Positions 49,395 to 62,545 of a stretch of 64,000 nucleotides of DNA are shown here, piece by piece. The translations under genes were made by a program, and so were the position numbers. Origin of the DNA: Zygaena filipendulae (lineage: Eukaryota; Arthropoda; Insecta; Lepidoptera; Zygaenidae); contig OU015655.1 in assembly GCA_907165275.2 (NCBI GenBank), positions 9,312,501-9,376,500 of the forward strand. The letters are read 5' to 3'. A model generated the notes under the pieces. That model made no database searches. It saw only the letters and a program-made list of their open reading frames with translations, and was not told the origin of the DNA. How positions within the stretch are numbered: the stretch's first letter is position 1; every line of letters starts with the position of its first letter.

Positions 49395-49817
49395 AAGATT
49401 CACATGAAAATACGTTAATTACATAATTAAAATACGACAGTTTTTTATAATTATTCTTAATTAATTTTATCTCATGATAGTTAGTGTTTGTATGATTATT
49501 GGTGAGATTTGATGATGATGACTACTCATGTATACCTAGCGGATTTAGTACACATACACGTATAATATGTACAAAGAAGATATTCTTCTGTGATATACAT
49601 ATTAAATATATAGATATAGTTAGAAACGATTAACCCAGTCATCCCTTACAACAAATACTAATATGTATCACATAAAACCATAGAAATATTTGTTACATTC
49701 AGAGCACACTGATTGATTAGCCAGTGGTTCGTGTAAAATTACAATTTTCACAACTTCCACAAAGCACGTACTTATAAATAGAAGGTAAGTGCAATTTACC
49801 CTGTCGATATCATGTCC

Positions 49818-49851
49818 AATAGATAGATAGATAGATAGATATATAGATAGA
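49818..49851 (+). repeat. (GATA)n microsatellite
   Basis: Five tandem AGAT units, then an interruption (atat) and two more, giving an imperfect GATA repeat. Confidence 0.9.
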
Positions 49852-50958
49852 TTGATATACCACTGGAACATAATAAAAAGGAAAAAATTAAAATAAAGTT
49901 TTACAATGAAGTGTGAAGATAGGCGGTCTTGTCGCTCACAGCGATCTCTGCCAAGCAATCAAGTAGTGTTTATTGTTTTTTTAATTGTTTATTTTAGTAA
50001 TGTTCAATAAAGGTTTATTTTTATTATTTTTATTATTATTATTCATTTATTGGCAAAAACCAGTGATCGTGTTTGAAATAATTGTCAATGATAATGATTT
50101 TGGCACTATACTTTAAATTAGATCCGTTGCTTGGTATCGTTACTAATTGGTAAAAATTTTAATTGAAACCAATGATGAGATTTTCACTAAGTAATTCAGA
50201 TTTAAAATATATATTTTATATCTGTTACAAAATACTTAATAGGCACGGATAAAGCGACACTGTGAATATTTTTTTTTAAATTCTATCAGCGCTAAGGAAA
50301 TTAAGCAGTTAGATCAGGCCGAGGACTCCCCTGAGCTTTTTGTTTTTATAATCTAGGCCCTAGGGGCTATGCGCTAGCGCAAAGTCGTCATGACGCTCGC
50401 GGGCCATCGCACGGTCGTGATTGTGGGTGTCCGACGCGCGAAACGGACGGGCGGCGCGGCGGCGTTACATGGGATGTACTTTCCTTCACGCCAGTTCGTG
50501 CAGCTCACCACTCCACCGAGTAAAATATTATACGCAGATAACCAAGCTTCAGGGTAATGTATATCTACTTTAAGAACGATTATGTAGACTAATCTTACAA
50601 CACAATCACCCCGAGACAATCTATCAGTGTTTAAAGATAATTCAGGTAACACATAACTACTATTATATCTAGTTACACTTTAGCTTCTGAATGTCATTAA
50701 GGGTTTTCTGCTGATAAGAAACAATACTAAAATTAGTTAGTAAATATTAGTACAGACTTAATAATAATGCAATCGTTTAATCGTTACCTATGTAACAATT
50801 TATTGTGAAAGTTATCTAATTGTACACATTCTCAGATGATAACCTTACATATGCAAATGACATTACTAGAATCAAACAGAACATAATCATAGACAAATAA
50901 GATAAAACTTAATTATGGAACAATTAATTATATTTCGCATATAGTGCCTTGCCTGAAA

Positions 50959-52245
50959 ATGACTATAAATATAAAAATGGAAGATATCTATGATCATAAA
51001 GTCATAATGGTTGAGTTAACGCTGGCTGATATTTCGAAGCAGTTAACTGAGGGAGTTATACGCAATATATTCAGTCAAAGGAGTAAAACAGAAGATAGCG
51101 TTCGTGAAATAGAAGTGACAAGAGGAGCTCCACCGGGAGAAGGGCTGCTAAGTGCCGTATATAAAGTTTACGCCATTGGCAAGGAAGAAACTGTATCCAT
51201 ATTTGTGAAAGCACTAGTTAAAGATGAGTTACTAAGAAAATCTTTGAATTGCGTCAAATATTTCAATAGAGAACTATATTTTTATAGTGAAATATTGCCT
51301 ATACTGATCAAACTAGAAAAATCAACAGGCGCAATAGAAAGATTCCAAAACGACGTACCAATTTGTTATGGCTATTTTACCAATGGTACTGATGATTATT
51401 TATTGATAGAGAATGTATCAGAAAGTAAGTGTGACGCACTCTCTCTTTATCCAACTGAATTTGAAATAAAAATGACATTGAAGGTGTTAGCTCATCTACA
51501 TGCGGTTTCAATAGCTTTGAGAACTATAAGACCTGAAGAGTTTTTAAAAATAGCTGATAGTTTACCTGAGGTATATTATCTAAAAAGCAATAAGGACTGG
51601 TATGTACGATTTCTCGAATGTGCAATCAATATAGACAAAGACGTAATAAAAGAATGTGAAGATCCTTCCACCATATACTATCAGAAATTCATGGATTTGG
51701 TAAATAGAGACGTATACGACGACCTTGTTAACTTGGTAACAACTCGCGGTGATAATCCTGTGTTGACACATGGCGATGCCTGGTGTACGAATTTCTTGTG
51801 TTCAAAAGAAAGGGCGGTGGCAATAGACTTTCAATTCTTTCGATGTTCATCGTCGGTCATCGATGTTGCATACTTCTTAATGTTATGCAGCAGCCACTTT
51901 GACGGTAAAATCGATTACTTAAAAGCAGTGAAGGTATATTATGGTTTTTTGACGTATTATTTAACAGATATGGGACTAAACGCAAGTGATGTATATTCTT
52001 GGGATACTTTGGAGGAGGAACTGAGGAAATATGGTAAGTTTAGTATCTTGGCTGCTTTGACGTCCATACCTTTAATCATAAGTGAGCGGTACGATTCCCT
52101 GGAATACGATGATTCTAATAAATCTAAAGAAACTGAAAGAATATCACTACAAGACCTATGGAAATTGACTGCCTATAAAACAACTGAAGAAAAAATGCGA
52201 TTGGTTAGCGCTCTTCATATTGCTGTAGACATGGGTTTTATTTGA
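50959..52245 (+). CDS. Ecdysteroid-kinase-like protein (EcKL / CHK kinase-like)
   Basis: An uninterrupted 428-residue frame starts at ATG 50959; a second ATG is at 50977 and GTG at 50944 is not a likely start. Members phosphorylate small alcohols; the founding silkworm enzyme phosphorylates ecdysteroids at C-22, and others act in detoxification. The fold is that of aminoglycoside/choline kinases. Visible parts are the ATP-loop region GEGLLSAVYKV (about 60-70), the invariant lysine in IFVKAL (about 84), the catalytic loop HGDAWCTN (271-278, catalytic Asp 273) and DFQ at 290-292 in place of DFG, typical of EcKLs. The length is normal. No intron is present. It stands alone among repeats, whereas EcKLs often form clusters. 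Substrate cannot be deduced. Confidence 0.92.
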   Translation: MTINIKMEDIYDHKVIMVELTLADISKQLTEGVIRNIFSQRSKTEDSVREIEVTRGAPPGEGLLSAVYKVYAIGKEETVSIFVKALVKDELLRKSLNCVKYFNRELYFYSEILPILIKLEKSTGAIERFQNDVPICYGYFTNGTDDYLLIENVSESKCDALSLYPTEFEIKMTLKVLAHLHAVSIALRTIRPEEFLKIADSLPEVYYLKSNKDWYVRFLECAINIDKDVIKECEDPSTIYYQKFMDLVNRDVYDDLVNLVTTRGDNPVLTHGDAWCTNFLCSKERAVAIDFQFFRCSSSVIDVAYFLMLCSSHFDGKIDYLKAVKVYYGFLTYYLTDMGLNASDVYSWDTLEEELRKYGKFSILAALTSIPLIISERYDSLEYDDSNKSKETERISLQDLWKLTAYKTTEEKMRLVSALHIAVDMGFI

Positions 52246-52939
52246 TATCGAGGTCATAGTGCCAGCCCAAGTAATTTTTAACTAGAAAGTAATTTTTATT
52301 GTAATGGATTCATTTGCGGTCATTTCTTTATCCATCATAATCTCTTACCCACACCCATTTATCTCAAATAGATTGCAAAACATTTTATAGTAACGGAACA
52401 TGAGATAAAGTTAAAAGTAATCATTAAGCCTTCGTCTTGCAAACAGATTTGTAAAGAATTCGTTAGAAAAAACACCTGTATCTCCGTGTAGATAAGTCTC
52501 TAGATAAGTCGGCAACACAGACGGACATCGGAATGTATAGGTACGTTCTCGTGACCGGCGGAGAGCCGAAAACTAATTATCGTTGAGATGTTGGAGTGTT
52601 AACTGACTTTGTATAGTGCCGTTCAAAAAGCTTCTAGCTCGTGCTCATGTAATGTATGTACATACAAACAACATGCTGATGTACACTATAGGTATAGTCT
52701 CTGTAAAAATGTGCTCAACTTTGGAATTTAGACGAATAACGAAAATGTTACATTCCTATGTGTAAATACGGTGAATACATAATAGTACTTATGTTAATTT
52801 GTATTCAAGTCACAGAAATATTTTGATAATAATAAATTCTTATTTTCATTTACTTATTCGAATAAAGATAAAGACATTCGTAATACTTATTTTTGTTTTT
52901 TGCTTATGTCTTTTGCTGTTTGTTTATTTCTCCTTTAAT

Positions 52940-53173
52940 ACCTATGTATATAAAATCCTTTGTCCTGATGATGGATCAACGCACAGCCTAAACCGCTGAT
53001 CGTACAGATCTGAAACTTGGAGGGTGTGTTCTTTGTATGACGTAAGCATCCGATAAGAAATTATTTTTGAAAATTCAACCCCCAAGGGGATGAAAAGGGG
53101 TTGCAAAGTTTGTATGGAACGATTCCGCGGGAACTCCGAATTTATCGCGGGTGAAACCGCACGGTACAGCTAG
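52940..53173 (+). repeat. Helitron-like unit, first of a tandem pair
   Basis: It runs from about ...TATATAAAATCCTTTGTCCTG to GGTACAGCTAG at 53173. The next unit begins at the following base. Confidence 0.75.
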
Positions 53174-53411
53174 TCTATACATATAAAATGCTTTGTCCTG
53201 AATGACTGATGGATCAACGCACAGCCTAAACCGCTGAACGTAGAGATCTAAAACTTGGAGGGTGTGTTTTTTGTATGACATAGGCGTCCGATAAGAAAGG
53301 ATTTTTGAAAATTCAACTCTTAAGGGGATGAAAAGGGGTTGCAAAGTTTGTCTGGAACAATTCCGCGGAAACTTCGAAATTATCGCGGGTGAAACCGCGC
53401 GGGACGGCTGG
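53174..53411 (+). repeat. Helitron-like unit, second of a tandem pair
   Basis: It starts TCTATACATATAAAATGC directly after the CTAG of the first unit and ends GGGACGGCTGG, a CTRR end followed by T. The two units are about 85-90% alike by eye. Confidence 0.78.
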
Positions 53412-54510
53412 TTTAAAATAAATAAATAAAACAATTTGAGAGTTTCAGTTGCTTCTTATACTTGTGTCGCTAATAATATAATTGTGTTAAGAAGTACTTA
53501 TCATGTAAAATTATTATTATAATGTTTAATAATTTTAATACATGGGAAATGTTTTCTAAATCACATACACAAATAAATTTATATTATTTAAACAAAATGC
53601 ATGTTACAAAGTCAAGTCTAACATGTGAATGAAGTGAATAATGACAATACTGAGCACAATAGGGGCAAAGTGTCAAAGTGTAGAGACGCAGAAAGACGAC
53701 TGGGATATTATGTACCTACTTTATCCTGTTTGTTGTGTATAGTTTTACTTACCTAATAGCATGTTTTACTGTATACATTTAAAATTAGTCAAATAGGTAA
53801 TTGTTTTGATTCAACTACATACGTGAATTGGAATTTTTGTTCAAAAAGACAATGCCCAATACCCACCAATTTAATATAAACGTAATTTTTTTTTATTATT
53901 CAAAAGAAATACAAAAGCACGAGCCAATGATCAGAAAACGTAACCCAAAAAATAAATAAACTCTTAATGGAAAAATAAAAGAAGGAAGATTGTGGAGGTT
54001 TTAAGAAGGTAGTGGTTTCTTTCGAAAAGATAACGCGTCCTAATAAAAAAGGTCTTCCCATTTTGTAAACAGGTTGTAAATGATCTCGCATCGTGTCTTA
54101 CCTACCGAAAAACAAGTAAATGTGCTCACTAAATGTGATGTCCTGGTTTAAATCCACCCGAGTCCTGTTAACGCACAAATGTAAGTATTCGGATGTATAC
54201 GTAAAATGAGAGGGGATTGAAAAATGTAATCATATTCAAATTCATAGATCGCAAAAAACAGTTTTTTTGGAGATAAAGTTTGATTTGTGTTTGTTTTTAG
54301 GAATTGATTACCTCTGAAACTATTGAGCCGATACCTACTACAAAAGGTATATCCCCGAGTAACATGGGATTTTTTTCTTTTTATCTTTTTTGTAACGGAG
54401 AGTTTACGAGAGTTAACAAAAGGGACAGCTGTAGTTGCATAGGTATTGGTAGTTAATAGTTGCATATAATTAAATGTCGTTGGTTTTCTATATATACATA
54501 TGTAGGTAGG

Positions 54511-54704
54511 TATACTAATGAAGAGGAAAGATTTGTTTTTTGGTTTGTTACGATTTCACTCAAAACTACTGGACCGATTTCAAAAATTATTTCACCATTA
54601 GAAAGCTACATTATCCGTGAGTACGTAACATAAGCTTTACCGTAATCCGGAATTCCCGCGGAAACTCCGAAATTACCGCGGGTGAAACCGCGAGGAACAG
54701 CTAG
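54511..54704 (+). repeat. Helitron-like short repeat
   Basis: It ends CCGCGGGTGAAACCGCG...CAGCTAG at 54701-54704; the body contains 'tttcactcaaaactactggaccgattt', matching the inverted copy at 61.2 kb. Confidence 0.68.
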
Positions 54705-55939
54705 TTTTTAATAAAAATATTAAACACCGCCGTGATGTGCCTGCTTGAATTTTATATTCTCTATCTAGAACTATTTGACTTGTGAATTAAAAGTAAGTTC
54801 CTACATAATATCCTATACACCAATGCCCATCTAGGGCATACAAAAGAAGTTCTGGTAATAATTAGTATGCACATCTAGAGGTTTATTCATTATTTATTAC
54901 GTCAGGACTATTTTTAACATTTTTGACTCTCCTTTTTCTCATCCCCTCATGTAAGGACCAATATAAGATTTCTCGGGCGGTCTTACATGAGATTTTATAT
55001 AAGGTTGGAACATTCAAATATTCCAACTGATTCTATTACTAAAACCAATTTTGTATATTCAAACTTTCAATCCTACTAATGTAGCTTTAAAATTCTGGTA
55101 AGGTATCGATAAAAGTGCGATATCATTAAGTCATTAAGTAAGGATACGTGCTTAGTATACGTAGTTGTGGCCACATTAGTGACATCTTAAAGCTGTTAAC
55201 GTTTATCTGAAGGCACGAATTTGTAGACCCCTGTAATCACTTTGCTTACAAACGCCGGGAACAAAACATGAAAGCTTTCATGTTGTAGGTACATCACTTA
55301 TTTCAACAAATTAGTAGATATGTATGTATACAGAACACGGAATGGAATGCGGGCAATTCGCTGCGATAACTGGATTTCTTGTAACTGACAGTGGCTCGTG
55401 AATGTTAAATTTTAACTGTCTATTGGCATTTCTGCCGTTTTTAATGGCACAGATCGAAAATTAAATACTCTCTACATACATAAAAATGTAATTAATTGAT
55501 TAAATTAGGTAAGTACAGTTTTAACGTCTTGATTTAAAAATGAAAATAAATTATAAGATTAATTTCGTGCATAAAGACACACAATGAGAAAGAGATTTAA
55601 ATAAAAAACAACAGTTTTTGCAAAAAAACACAAAAACGGTGGTTTACAGATTGTATGTCATTAATTAACGGAGCAAAAAATTAGTTGCAATAAAGTGCAT
55701 ATTTCTTTCACTAAAAATCACGCGAATAATAATTCCAAAAAAATAATACTATAAACATTTTCATTACACAAGTATTTTTACTTTCTATTATGAAATATTT
55801 TTCAAAAAAGGTAATTAATAAAAATACCGCCGTATTATTAATTACGCAATAAAAAGATAACAAATGGGGTAATTACTTATAAAAAATTGGGTGCTGTTGA
55901 GCTTCTTTTCTGTACCTATATGAAAGTTGTTGAAGAGAC

Positions 55940-56080
55940 AGGAGTGTAGGACTCATTTGAGCTTTGGAAGGCCCGAAGGACGCTTTGGCTTACAACAGAA
56001 ACTCGTCCAACTGGTTGTTAAATTTGTCTGTAGGTAATTCGTTCCAGAGGCGGGCTCAACACACTCTTTTACACTTTCAT
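55940..56080 (-). pseudogene. Possible non-LTR reverse transcriptase C-terminal fragment
   Basis: One minus-strand frame reads ARLWNELPTDKFNNQLDEFLL. The LWN-LP start and a following F-Q-L motif recall the C-terminal end of LINE reverse transcriptases. Stops surround it. The identification is by motif only. Confidence 0.35.
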
Positions 56081-57822
56081 GTTTTATAAACGATTACGGT
56101 CATTATTTGTCAGCGCGAATATTTATCATACGCATAACATACAGGCAGGCAAGAATTTACAGTAGGTACCTACATCTATAGCTTCTAAGGCTTTTATCAA
56201 TTTTAAATTATTTCTTGTACACAGTACTTGTTGGTGCCTCTTGAAGCTTGTCTAATGTTTAGTAAAAGTATGATTTCTAAGATAGGTTATATATAGATAG
56301 GTAGGATAGGATAGGTCGTCTATAAAAATATCGATTTAAACATAAAACATATGTATTATCAACTCCACGCCTGGATGAGAATTTCTTTTTATAAGTTAGG
56401 TACAGAAAATATCCACCTGTATTCGTAGATAGAAGGCTATTACTCGTGGTTGGACCTGGGTGAAGTGCTACCGAAACTCTGATGTGAAAATCCTTATACC
56501 TACTTATTTGACTACTGATACCTATAAAATACCCAACCACTGAATTTTAACTTCATGGGACTAGATTTCGAGACTTTGTTTTAACCTGTTCATGTCTAGT
56601 CTACTATTGAAGATATCATAATCCATTTTAACTTCTAATGTATCTGTATCTGTACCGTGGTTTATTGCTGGTTATGGCTCATTGTTCTCACATTATTATT
56701 CACAATATGCGTTACCACTAATATTATATAACTTTAAAATGACAGCGTGCTACTGCAGGAGAGTTTGTTGCGCAGATTCTCTTCAGCCATAGGACTAGGA
56801 AGCCGTGAAGGGTGGGTATTTTATGGGTGCTGTCATAATCAATGTAATTTTATTGACTTCAAAAAGAGCCACATTATGGGCCAAATTTGAATAAATGATT
56901 TGTCTTTGACATGTGAATGTAACTCTCTGTCTGATTGTTACCCTTCTTTAAGCCCAGTATAGGTATGCCCTCTTCTTAGGGATTATGACAACAATTCTTC
57001 TGATCGTATTTTGTCATAACAAATATTTGTTTTTTCACTTTTGTATTTGTTCTTTGTAAATGTCCACTGTTTTCTCTGACTGACATTGGCATGAATAATG
57101 CGTCATTTTGTCATTGGCAAATCATTGGCAAATTATAATTATAGACGCCATTATTAAAGAAGAAGAAGAAGAAGAACGGTTATTCAAAGTGTTGTGTAAA
57201 AAGAAAAACCTCCTTTTAATTACGAAATAAAAAGGTTTGAGAGGGGCGCGTGGGTCTATCTCTACAGAAAATTATACACAATTATGAGTCCCGGTGTGAA
57301 ATTCAATTGTGCGTCGTAATACCAAGTCATAAGGCACCAGAGGGCCGTTTAGGGTGCCAACCGAACGGCATTTATTACAACTAACCCACGTTTTTTTCTT
57401 CACCTCGAAGCGAAGATTAGTGTGGGCGCAGCCTACGTGAGACATTAAAAGCTAAAGCCAATCTAAGGCGCGAATTTGGCCCTGACGTAACATTAGAAAT
57501 TTGAACGTGCATAATATAATATACATAGTTATTTTGTATTGTAACTTTGTTTAGTACATATAATTTAAAATACGTTTTACTAAAGCCTACACGGAGAAAA
57601 TAATTCTTTGGTTCAAGAAAATACGCATTCCTACATGCACCATGCAGTGTTGTCTTCGCTTAAGACGATATATTTTCTTGACTTCAAAAAAAATAAAGGT
57701 GCCTCGCTTATGTCCTGTTACGAGTACCTACTTACTAAGAGTAAATAATTAAGTTTGGCATATATGAGTATTGAGTTTTGAAATAGTCTTTGTAATTAAG
57801 TATATTGTTATCTTCTTCACTA

Positions 57823-58593
57823 TCACTACATAGTATAAAACAAAGTCGCTTTCTCTGTCCCTATATCCCTATTTAAGCTTAAGTCTTTAAAACTACGCAA
57901 CGGATTTTGATGCGGTTTTCACTCTAAGTATATTTTATCCTGGAATTCCTGCGGGAACTCCGAAATTACCGCCGGTGAAACCGCGCGGGTCATCTAGTTA
58001 TAAATAAAAATCAATGTTTGTATGTTAGTCCTCTATGTGATTCTAAATCATTGGTCTGATCCGATTGTGATGAAACTTTGACGGGTTGTTCTGCTATAAA
58101 GAGATCCTGATATAAAGAGATCCTGCGGGAATTCCGAAACTCACGCGGGTGAATCTACGAAACGGTTGGACCAATTTTGACGGGACTTTCACTGCTAATT
58201 AGCTGATGTTATACGGAGTAATTTAGGCTACTTTGGGGTTTCTGCGGGAATTCGAAAACTCACGCGGGTGAAACGGGCATCACGGGTGCATCTTTGCTAG
58301 TATTATATCTAATAAGAATGCGAAAATGAGTTTGTATGTTTGTTTGGTACGCTTTCACGGCTAAACGGCTCAACACGTCACCACGGACATAGGTTACTTT
58401 TTATCCCGGAATTCCTGCGGGATCTCCGAAAATAAGAAGAACTAAGAAGAAACTACATTAAATTTTGCATGCCTACTATCTACTTACACGTTGTCAAGAG
58501 TAGGTAAGTAGTCAAGGGTAGTAAATACTTTTATCTCGGAATACCCGCGGGATCTCCGAAACTGACGAGGGTGAAACCGCGGGGAACAGCTAG
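57823..58593 (+). repeat. Array of three Helitron-like units
   Basis: Three CTAG ends at 57994-57997, 58297-58300 and 58590-58593 each follow a GGAATTC-type and GGGTGAAAC-type segment. The middle and last units contain partial internal duplications, as if further units are nested or truncated. Confidence 0.7.
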
Positions 58594-59337
58594 TATATTA
58601 ATAAAGTACACTGTGGGGTGATATTTTTCGCTGTTCTATTTATCTTAATCTCACCAAGGCCGTGGATATCAGCAAGGATGCCCCGAACAGGGGTGCTCTT
58701 TGTGTACAATACTATATTGCTTGTTTAATATTATCAAATAGACGTAATATTATGTATTACAAGGTCATCACGAAGCAAATATTTATTGACTAACATGAAG
58801 GCGAAGATGATCTGCGGAGAACTGTTTATCTTTGAATACATAAAAATATACCGACGACAGGATGAGATTTCAATACAAAAAATAACAGGCCAAGTGCGAG
58901 TTGGACTCGCGCACTGAGATTCCGTACTTTGCATTCATTTAAATAGTTCGTCCATCGCGGGAATCGAGTCTGAAGATTTACTTAACTTATTAAAATTGTT
59001 CTTTCATTCTTTGAAAAGTGATTTTTTTTTACCTTCACAAAGTATACAAGTACTGTATAAATTCTTATTTACTAACTAAAGCATGCAATTTTGGGCTAGC
59101 ATAGCAGCCGTGTCAAGGTGATGTTATGGACATGTTGGACATGTAGGTTTATAATTCAAGGCATCGGCATCGCGCAAAAGTTACACAATGACTTCGTGTG
59201 ATGAACATGCAGCGTGCAGGGTTCCTTTTTTCTTTATATATACGTTTCCTTTGAATATACATATCTGTATGTAGGTATATAGTGATAACCATCGTATACA
59301 TATATTATCCTTAATATCCTAATTCCTAATCCTAATA

Positions 59338-59543
59338 TCCTACTAATATTATAAATGTGAAAGTGGGGATGTTTGGAGGTTTGGATGTTTGTTACTCAAT
59401 CACGCAAAAATGGCTGAACGGATTTGGATGAAATTTGGCAGGCACGTTGTCAGGGGTACAGAAAAGGATATAGGGTACTTTTATCCCGGAATTCCCGCGG
59501 GAACTCTGAAATAATCGCGGGTGAAACTGCGGGGCACAGCTAG
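59338..59543 (+). repeat. Helitron-like short repeat, well preserved
   Basis: It begins TCCTACTAATATTATAAATG and ends GCGGGTGAAACTGCGGGGCACAGCTAG, with A before and T after. It is the best-preserved copy in the window. Confidence 0.8.
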
Positions 59544-59740
59544 TATATTACAAATGTGAGTTTATTCGTATTGTCATTTATCTGTTTCTTACACTTTTAA
59601 CTACTCCAGCGATCATCATGAAATTTTGCATACACAATGTTAGAATATAGAGGGTAGGTATAGGCCATAGGATACTGTATCCCGGAATTCCCGCGGGAAC
59701 TCCGAACTTAACGCGGGTGAATCCGCACGAAGAGTTAGAT
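59544..59740 (+). repeat. Helitron-like unit directly after the 59.3 kb copy
   Basis: The 3' part CCCGGAATTCCCGCGGGAACTCCGAACTTAACGCGGGTGAA is clear; the terminal CTAG has decayed to TTAG. Confidence 0.6.
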
Positions 59741-61171
59741 GTAATATGGAGGACCACAACATTTACTTGGTTCGAGATACAAACATACGAACTAAGTGTG
59801 AAATTTTATATTTGTGAGGTGTGAAAAAATATTCTAAGATCAACGCGGCCGCACTTTTAATCTGCGTAGGCGCATAGAGTTTGGTATTTAAATAACAAGC
59901 AGATAGCGGGTTTTTGATAATTATGGAGGTGAGAATAGGGTCATTATTATCTGTCTATCTACTGCCAACCTGGTTACTAAGCCAAATGGTTTAACAGTTT
60001 TTTTTATATTCAGAGTTTACTTCGCTTTCTACTTTTCACTTGTACCATACGAAGCCATAATCCCGAATCGAAAGGGGTCATATGCGGTAGTCAGGGTTAT
60101 AAATTTCCTAAAGAAACAATTACGTGGGCAGGCGGCGCGTGCCGCCTTACAAAATCACCATAAATACGTAGATCGTAGGTACCCGTAGGTATTCTATACA
60201 AGTCAGTAATAAATACGGGACACATTTAATACGATTCATAAAGTTTCAGATATGTTCCGAATATAAAATAGGTATTTAATCTCTTTAATGCAAAGTATGG
60301 TTGGTTTTGTTTCAAATTATATTATTATCGTTTATTTTGTTGTTTTATATTGAAAATCCATTCAGCCTGCATACACCATTTTTAATTGGAAATGCTTTAA
60401 TACATAGTATGCAAACAACACTCGGAGCTCACTCAATAAAAGCCTGTTATCTCAATAAAATAGACACTTTGATTTTACTGTATGCGTGTATAGATTTTAA
60501 TACAAAAAGAAAAAATACTGATTCCGTTTGTTTTAGTTTAGGAAGCCAATTATAATAAAGAAGCGTTTTTTTATTATTTTTTTTATTTATTCAACAAAAT
60601 TCCACAGCACATGACAACGATTTCAGGCAAATTTCATAAAACCATATTTTGGCCATTAGGAATAACATTAGCAATTTTATTAAAGAAGAAAGAATTAAGA
60701 CTAAAAGAAGTTTGAAGTATTTTTAAGTTTGAATACGCCTCAGAAATTAATGTAATGAGTTTAACTTTGTTATTGTAACTTTTAGGGCAAGGCTACGTAG
60801 TAAAGCGTAGCAGCGTAGCCTGGCTACGCGAAATCCCCTCATTTTACATTTATAGTGGATCCATTGGTAAGTATATATCATGATCAAAAATACCCGTCCA
60901 TATCACTGCTCATTATTATCTACTGTTTAAAATAAAAAATGCGTGCTTGTTAGAATGTCGCATTTTCAGCAACAGATCAACAGCAAGTGGAGCAACAGAT
61001 CGACGTATTTTTTTTTGCATATAGTAAATACCACGAAGTGCCTTAGCATATTTTTGGTACTTAGGTACATAGTTCCCGTAGGTAAATCTATAAATTGACG
61101 TATGTAAAACCATGAGAAACGGCTAACTATTTACTTTAGACGTTATTACAAGGTTATAAGTATATTTAGAA

Positions 61172-61372
61172 TTAGTTGTTTCCCGCAGTTTCATCCGCGG
61201 TAATTTCGGAGTTCCCACGTGAATTGTTGGTTAAAATATAACCTTTGTTACTTAGGGATAATGTAGTATTCTAATGGTGAAAAATTTTTTGAAATCGGTC
61301 TTTTAATTATTGAGTTAAATTGTAACGAACAAACAAACCAAAAATCAAATCTTTCCCCATTATAATATTATA
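61172..61372 (-). repeat. Helitron-like short repeat, diverged
   Basis: On the plus strand it begins TTAGTTGTTTCCCGCAGTTT and ends CCATTATAATATTATAG; the body is the inverse of the 54.6 kb copy. Confidence 0.62.
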
Positions 61373-62375
61373 GTTTAGAAGTACATTATGTAGTGCTTAT
61401 TTGTCATTACCTAAAAGATATCTGCATACTTAAATGAAATTTGTGAACTCCACACACGCAGCAAAACATGCAAGATTAGTTTTTGAGGTCATTACAGTAA
61501 TTGAAGTCCTCGTGTCATTGCAGATTTAAAATGATTATAGCTCATTTGACACAATCTAAAGGCCGGATATAGCTTTATTACATGAACATAGAGCCTTTGA
61601 CACAGTTGCATTATACCATGAGCGCCTCCGCGCAACAGTCGAAAAGCCTTTAAATATTAAATAAATACACCTACATTCTGCCACGTTATACAGCAAATGA
61701 AAGATGTCGTCGTATCGAAATAATACCAAGAGGCTTTACTAGCTCTCGTATTATTCAGTATAAAAATGCAGTTGCCTAATACCGTGTAGGTTGTACATGT
61801 CGCTGGTGACCCTGACATGTTATTAAAATTGAACTTTAATTCTTTGATCATAAAGTCAGTTGTGGTATACAAGATTCGGCACCAGGTTGATGCTGTCGCA
61901 ATCGACGCGTGCCTCGTTGTTCCAAATTCATAAACATCTTTTTTAATGTGCTTGAAAAATAGACTTTGAGCACGGCTCGATTGGTTGCATTATCTAATGT
62001 AATCACGAAACTTCGTTTGGTGTATTGTTGGGAACCGTATGCGACAAAAGGTAAATAATTTGTAGCCACGTGGGACGACCGCTGACGTCATTTTAAGAAA
62101 CGGAGTCCATGCCAAAGCATATTATGCTAGGAGGCCTATAGTGAATGAAACTTAAGCATTCAGTTAACATTAAATAACTGTTTATAATACGTAGTCGGCA
62201 AATGTTAGTGTGTGCGCTAATTTGACCTGTGACTATGGCGTCATACCTTAGAATATTTAACCGAAAGGAGACGCTATTGTCGGACAACCCCTTTCCTTCT
62301 CTGGCTCTGGCTCTGTATTGACATATTTTTGTATTCTTTGTATGCGTGTTTTCTTAGTTTTGTCAAATGTACCTC

Positions 62376-62545
62376 ACCGCAGCTAGTAAAACGTCATCTC
62401 AGCGACGGCATTGTGGATAACATAGCACTGAAGAATGAGACAATGGTTTATAAAATTGTTATATTGCATTGTTATTGTAATGTGTACCTAGTACCTCCCT
62501 ATAACACAAGTTATCTAACATGTTACATAGTCTGTAAGCACCCTA
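62376..62545 (+). repeat. Dispersed repeat, copy B
   Basis: ACCGCAGCTAGTAAAACGTC...ATTGTGGATAACATAGCACTGAAGA matches copy A at 10.69 kb, including the shared 'ttgttatattgcattgttatt' stretch. Confidence 0.7.

Larger units (their letters stand above)
43431..50958. other. Repeat-rich stretch without a recognised gene
   Basis: It contains a lepidopteran repeat end with GGAGGAGGAGAAGGAGGAGG (about 44010-44170), a GC-rich island (about 44715-44915), a retroposon tail TCGAAATAAACTTTATTATTATT (about 46815-46845), Helitron-like units (47438-47570, 47978-48170), a hairpin (49273-49394), a (GATA)n microsatellite (49818-49851) and another GC-rich island (about 50360-50530). No frame here has coding character. 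Confidence 0.6.

Noticed and set aside
50374..50652. 92-codon minus-strand frame across a GC-rich island
   Set aside because: It has no recognisable domain, and the openness is explained by GC content; kept only as part of the GC-island finding.
56735..56890. Possible LINE 3' fragment around GAGTTTGTTGCGCAGATTC
   Set aside because: Resembles a common lepidopteran repeat end from memory, but no frame or terminus could be defined.
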